Below, piece after piece: positions 43,533 through 48,446 of a stretch of 48,446 bases of DNA. The first letter of the stretch is position 1. The number at the start of each line of letters is the position of its first letter. Both the position numbers and the translations under genes were made by a program. Source of the stretch: Aeromonas bivalvium (lineage in GTDB: Bacteria; Pseudomonadota; Gammaproteobacteria; Enterobacterales; Aeromonadaceae); contig NZ_CDBT01000041.1 of NCBI RefSeq assembly GCF_000819765.1, forward strand, positions 598 to 49,043. Reading direction: 5' to 3'. The notes under the pieces were generated by a model. It searched no databases, was not told the DNA's origin, and worked only from the letters and a program-made list of their open reading frames with translations.

Positions 43533-44045
43533 TCACCCCTGCCCGGGGGGGAGCCCTTCGACAGAGTGCCGGCTCCTTGCCGCCTTCTGCTCGGCGCGGC
43601 GGCGCTTGAAGAAGGCGGAGAGCTGGGCGGAACACGCCTCGGCCAGTACGCCACCGCACAGCGCCACCCTGTGGTTGTGGCGGGGGTCTTGCAATATGTT
43701 GAACACGGATCCCGCCGCCCCCGTCTTGGGATCCGTCGCCCCGAACACCACCCGCTTGACCCGGCTGTGGATGAGGGCGCCGGCGCACATGCAGCAGGGC
43801 TCCAGGGTCACATAGAGGGTGGTATCGAGCAGACGATAATTTTGCAGCCGCACGCCGGCGGCCCGGATCGCCATGATTTCGGCATGGGCGCAGGCATCGT
43901 GACCGGTGATGGAGCCATTCCACCCCTCTCCCACCACCTCATCCCCCAGCACCAGTACGGCGCCGACCGGGATCTCCCCCATCTCCTCCGCCCTGGTGGC
44001 CAGGGCCATGGCGTGTCTCATCCAGATTTCATCCTGTGCAGACAT
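43533..44045 (-). CDS. tadA: tRNA(adenine34) deaminase
   Basis: TadA converts A34 to inosine in the tRNA-Arg(ACG) wobble position. The 170-residue protein has the deaminase zinc site HAEIMAIR with catalytic glutamate (about residues 57-64) and PCCMC (about 88-92), and aligns with E. coli TadA (WMRHAM, GEIPVGAVLV, LDTTLYVTLEPC, TGAAGS). The C-terminus (after RRRAEQKAA) runs slightly longer. The ATG at 44045 matches the family start, but TTG 44057, four codons upstream, has GGGGAG 5 nt before it and may be the true start. Confidence 0.94.
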   Translation of the reverse strand: MSAQDEIWMRHAMALATRAEEMGEIPVGAVLVLGDEVVGEGWNGSITGHDACAHAEIMAIRAAGVRLQNYRLLDTTLYVTLEPCCMCAGALIHSRVKRVVFGATDPKTGAAGSVFNILQDPRHNHRVALCGGVLAEACSAQLSAFFKRRRAEQKAARSRHSVEGLPPGQG

Positions 44046-44224
44046 CTCGGCGTCCAACGTCGCTCCCCTTTTTGAAAACAGCCAGTGTGAAAAAGATTGC
44101 TCGACAACCGGCCCGCAAGGCCGGTTGAATTGGGGGCGATTATGCCAAATCCCCCCGGATTGCCCAAGAAACATCTGGGTTGCGCAATAAAGAAGCAGTC
44201 GGCATCTCTCTGATAAAAAAGGAC

Positions 44225-44253
44225 TTGCGCCGAAAGGACCATCTCATTAGACT
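44225..44253 (+). promoter_or_regulatory. Possible tRNA-Pro promoter
   Basis: TTGCGC (44225-44230) and TAGACT (44248-44253) have a 17-bp spacer, ending 29 bp before the tRNA. The -35 match is poor; position is the main support. Confidence 0.4.
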
Positions 44254-44282
44254 TCACCTCCGTCAGCCAAGGTTGACGCAGT

Positions 44283-44359
44283 CGGCGTGTAGCGCAGCCA
44301 GGTAGCGCACTGTCATGGGGTGTCAGGGGTCGGAGGTTCGAATCCTCTCACGCCGACCA
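44283..44359 (+). tRNA. proL: tRNA-Pro (GGG)
   Basis: This 77-nt tRNA has acceptor stem CGGCGTG, D-arm GCGC/GCGC, anticodon loop ATGGGGT (anticodon GGG), T-arm GGAGG-TTCGAAT-CCTCT and encoded CCA. The single T-T mismatch in the anticodon stem is also present in E. coli proL. A terminator follows at once, so it is a single-gene unit. Confidence 0.96.
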
Positions 44360-44370
44360 TCATTCCCCGA

Positions 44371-44404
44371 AAATAGCCCAGTCTCGCGACTGGGCTATTT
44401 TTTT
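44371..44404 (+). terminator. tRNA-Pro terminator
   Basis: A perfect 13-bp stem (44371-44383 with 44388-44400) with a 4-nt loop is followed by a continuous T-run to 44404. It is a strong rho-independent terminator. Confidence 0.95.
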
Positions 44405-44639
44405 GCCCGCACCTACGCGCCTCGATGAGCCGGAGCCACACCTGCAATATGGTGATCACTTCCCCCTTAGTGGATAGTCGCATCAAGGTCTGGCCACTTT
44501 TTATACAGAACCGCTTGAGCCTTTGCCAATTAGCCGCTAGGATATGCGCCTTTGTGCCGGCACGCGCTGCAGGGATGCGGAAAAATTCGGGGTAAGGAAG
44601 CTCCCCACCGGCTTGCAATCTACCCAGAGGCAAGCAGAC
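44405..44639. other. Gene-free stretch after tRNA-Pro
   Basis: This stretch carries no convincing gene, integrase remnant or tRNA-end repeat. A GTGATCAC palindrome (near 44451-44458) and scattered short repeats are the only structure noted. Confidence 0.4.
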
Positions 44640-44744
44640 ATGACCACCCAGCATCCCCCCCATACCCCCACCCAGGAACCCGATGATGAACAGGTCGTTC
44701 GCCTCGACATCATAGATCTCGCCGAGCCCGATGAAGAGTATTGA
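44640..44744 (+). CDS. Possible small acidic protein
   Basis: A 34-codon frame starts at ATG 44640 with AGAGG 9 nt upstream. It begins MTTQHPPHTP and ends VRLDIIDLAEPDEEY. The composition is strongly acidic at the C-terminus and the tail looks protein-like rather than random. I know no family for it; chance is a real alternative. Confidence 0.3.
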   Translation: MTTQHPPHTPTQEPDDEQVVRLDIIDLAEPDEEY

Positions 44745-45101
44745 GGGGACACGCCATCTCCCTTCACCCCCTTCTCGCCCCCCATTGCGGGGGTGCCCTT
44801 AAAAAAGTGTTATCTGTTGCATTAACGTAAAATAACAGTTCATCCTACTGATGCCTCCGTGCCTGGGCCCAAGACGTCCTCGCTGGCATCCGATACAAAC
44901 CTACGTTATTGCGCTCCAATTCCGGACTTGTCCCAACGTCGGCTCCACCCGAGCGTCCTCCCCTCCCCCAGTTTTAAACAGAGCCTGTTTTCCCTTGCCA
45001 GACAAGCCCCTGGTCGGCCCGTGCCCGAGGCGACCCCATTCATACAGCCGTTTACTTTCAGCCTGGAGTCGAGTCGGGATCTCCCCTTGCATATGTAATA
45101 A

Positions 45102-45113
45102 AATTACGTAATT
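45102..45113. promoter_or_regulatory. AATTACGTAATT palindrome upstream of aceB
   Basis: This 12-bp perfect palindrome in AT-rich sequence is a candidate operator about 290 bp before the aceB start. The binding protein is unknown. Confidence 0.35.
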
Positions 45114-45301
45114 AGCAACAAAACCGCCTTGACCAGGCACCCCAGCAGAGCAGTCGGCAACCGCCCCTCTCGCGAGAGCATATCCATCTGGCTTGAGTTT
45201 TTACTCGACTCATTCAATTCCATAAAAAACATCAACTTAACCACCACATGAAAACATGCGTTTAAAAAAACAAGTTGACGTTACTGATTATTTTCAGCAC
45301 C

Positions 45302-45317
45302 GTAACATCCATGTTAC
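45302..45317. promoter_or_regulatory. GTAACAT-cc-ATGTTAC inverted repeat upstream of aceB
   Basis: Perfect 7-bp arms separated by 2 bp lie 89 bp before the aceB start. Further GTTAC/GTAAC copies lie near 45283 and 45379. It is a likely dimeric repressor or activator site controlling the glyoxylate shunt; it does not match the FadR consensus. Confidence 0.5.
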
Positions 45318-45405
45318 TTGCCTCTCTCGCAAGGACACTGAACAGGGATTCGACTTTAGTCGTAGTTATTTAGTTCTAAATGTAACCTTTCACAGGAGTG
45401 ACCCC

Positions 45406-47013
<1,608 letters not shown>

Positions 47014-47086
47014 ATCACGGGCCCCGGAGGGGGCTCGCCAATAACAAGTCAATGGACACGTGAAATCAATGAAAGAGGGAACTGAT

Positions 47087-48400
47087 ATGGCACTGACCCG
47101 TGAGCAACAGATCCAGGCTATCGAGAAAGACTGGGCAGAGAACCCCCGCTGGAAAGGGATCAAACGCGGCTACAGCGCCGAGGACGTGGTGAACCTGCGC
47201 GGCAGCCTGCAGCCGGCACACACCCTGGCCCAACGCGGCGCCGACAAGCTGTGGGAGCTGATCAACGGCGGCGCCAAGAAGGGCTATGTCAACTGTCTCG
47301 GCGCCCTGACCGGCGGCCAGGCGGTGCAGCAGGCCAAGGCGGGCATAGAAGCCATCTACCTCTCCGGCTGGCAGGTAGCGGCAGACAACAACCTATCCTC
47401 CACCATGTACCCGGATCAGTCCCTCTACCCGGCCAACTCGGTCCCCTCGGTGGTGGAGCGCATCAACAACTCCTTCGCCCGCGCCGACCAGATCCAGTGG
47501 GCCAACAAGGTGGAGCCAGAGGACAAGGGTTTCATCGACTACTTCCTGCCCATCGTCGCGGATGCGGAAGCCGGTTTCGGTGGCGTGCTGAACGCCTTCG
47601 AGCTGATGAAGGGGATGATTGAAGCGGGCGCCGCCGGCGTACACTTCGAAGATCAGCTCGCCTCGGTGAAAAAGTGCGGCCACATGGGGGGCAAGGTGCT
47701 GGTACCGACCCAGGAGGCGGTGCAAAAACTCGTTGCGGCGCGCCTGGCGGCTGACGTCTGCGGCACCACCACGCTAGTGATCGCCCGCACCGACGCCAAC
47801 GCGGCGGATCTGCTGACCACGGATGCGGACCCCTACGATGCCGGCTTCCTGACCGGCGAGCGCACCAGCGAGGGCTTCTACAAGGTGCAGGCCGGCATCG
47901 AGCAGGCCATCTCCCGTGGCCTGGCCTACGCCCCCTATGCCGATATGGTGTGGTGCGAGACCGCCAAGCCGGATCTGGACGAGGCGCGCAAGTTTGCCGA
48001 GGCCATCAAGGCCCAGTACCCGGACAAGATCCTGGCCTACAACTGCTCGCCGAGCTTCAACTGGAAGAAGAACCTGGACGATGCCACCATCGCCCGCTTC
48101 CAGCAGGAGCTGTCCGACATGGGCTACAAGTACCAGTTCATCACCCTGGCGGGCATCCACAACATGTGGTTCCACATGTACGAGCTGGCCTACCAGTACG
48201 CCCGTGGCGAGGGGATGAAGCACTACGTCGAGATGGTGCAGCAGCCGGAGTTCGCCGCTGCCGAGCGGGGCTACACCTTCGTGGCGCACCAGCAGGAGGT
48301 GGGGACCGGTTACTTCGACAAGGTGACCACCGTCATCCAGGGCGGCCAGTCCTCGGTGACCGCGCTGACCGGCTCCACCGAAGAAGACCAGTTCCACTGA
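47087..48400 (+). CDS. aceA: Isocitrate lyase
   Basis: AceA cleaves isocitrate to glyoxylate and succinate, feeding aceB during growth on acetate or fatty acids. The 437-residue protein has [10 protein letters not shown] near residue 93, [10 protein letters not shown], the catalytic-cysteine motif KKCGHMGGK near residue 195, and YNCSPSFNW. The length equals the usual 434-438. ATG 47087 has GAGGG 8 nt upstream. E. coli has aceK after aceA; the sequence ends 46 bp later, so its presence cannot be judged. Confidence 0.97.
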   Translation: MALTREQQIQAIEKDWAENPRWKGIKRGYSAEDVVNLRGSLQPAHTLAQRGADKLWELINGGAKKGYVNCLGALTGGQAVQQAKAGIEAIYLSGWQVAADNNLSSTMYPDQSLYPANSVPSVVERINNSFARADQIQWANKVEPEDKGFIDYFLPIVADAEAGFGGVLNAFELMKGMIEAGAAGVHFEDQLASVKKCGHMGGKVLVPTQEAVQKLVAARLAADVCGTTTLVIARTDANAADLLTTDADPYDAGFLTGERTSEGFYKVQAGIEQAISRGLAYAPYADMVWCETAKPDLDEARKFAEAIKAQYPDKILAYNCSPSFNWKKNLDDATIARFQQELSDMGYKYQFITLAGIHNMWFHMYELAYQYARGEGMKHYVEMVQQPEFAAAERGYTFVAHQQEVGTGYFDKVTTVIQGGQSSVTALTGSTEEDQFH

Positions 48401-48446
48401 TCGCCCCATGACGCGAGCCATCTCGCTCGAGCAAAAAGAAACCCCG
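48401..48446. other. Right-edge sequence after aceA
   Basis: Only 46 bp remain. A GAGCGAGATGGCTCG-type imperfect symmetry near 48415-48432 might begin a terminator, but the sequence stops too soon to tell. Confidence 0.2.

Larger units (their letters stand above)
44745..45405. promoter_or_regulatory. Long regulatory region upstream of aceB
   Basis: This 660-bp gap contains no convincing gene. The last 330 bp are AT-rich compared with the rest of the window, as promoters here tend to be. It carries two symmetric sites annotated separately (45102-45113 and 45302-45317) and several loose GTTAC/GTAAC motifs. Confidence 0.5.

Noticed and set aside
44283..44404. tRNA-Pro as an integration site for a genomic island
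   Set aside because: No integrase, no repeated tRNA 3' end and no foreign-looking genes follow; the terminator and glyoxylate genes are core.

Overview
The window looks like chromosomal core sequence from a GC-rich gammaproteobacterium, most likely an Aeromonas species. This is an inference. Most proteins read as close relatives of Escherichia coli K-12 proteins, several gene orders match E. coli (uvrY-uvrC-pgsA-glyW-cysT; comEC-msbA-lpxK-ycaR-kdsB; aspC near a major porin), and the Pst permeases are the long form seen in Vibrio/Aeromonas/Pseudomonas-type bacteria. I see no phage, insertion sequence, CRISPR array or integrase. The window is accessory-poor; the novelty lies in small-scale structure between genes.

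Layout. 1-3.9 kb: tRNA-Gly and tRNA-Cys, pgsA, uvrC, uvrY (gacA/sirA-type regulator). 3.9-9.9 kb: a minus-strand envelope operon comEC-msbA-lpxK-ycaR-kdsB (lipid A flipping and phosphorylation, Kdo activation). 9.9-12.5 kb: two overlapping DUF2062 membrane proteins and a YjgR-type ATPase. 12.6-16.2 kb: aspC, a stand-alone Toprim-like (DUF2220/JetD-like) protein and a major porin. 16.3-22 kb: a possible small RNA divergent from the porin, then dinG, yccT, a histone-deacetylase-family hydrolase and ycaD. 22-26.1 kb: rbgA and two tandem alkaline phosphatases behind a three-repeat Pho box. 26.2-29.5 kb: a secreted unknown, an orphan solute-binding protein, rnk and a membrane diguanylate cyclase. 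30-32.7 kb: a polar amino-acid ABC transporter operon. 32.8-35.2 kb: an APC permease and homocysteine S-methyltransferase operon with a predicted MetJ operator. 35.4-37.3 kb: paeA (ytfL) and a lipoprotein. 37.4-43.4 kb: pstC-pstA-pstB-phoU behind a second Pho box. 43.5-48.4 kb: tadA, tRNA-Pro(GGG), and the glyoxylate shunt genes aceB and aceA.

The most unusual observation is a recurring arrangement at three transporter-operon junctions: permease/ATPase at 31.8 kb, pstA/pstB at 39.1-39.5 kb and pstB/phoU at 38.1-38.3 kb. In each, the junction itself (end of the upstream gene, Shine-Dalgarno sequence and start of the downstream gene) has been tandemly duplicated. Each duplication leaves one or more short open frames. 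The clearest begin like the downstream protein and end like the upstream protein, with start and stop geometry that could relay translation across the junction. Whether they are translated is untested.

Phosphate acquisition is a second theme: predicted PhoB sites lie in front of both the alkaline phosphatase pair and pstC, so the two loci probably respond together to phosphate starvation. No pstS, phoB or phoR gene lies in the window.
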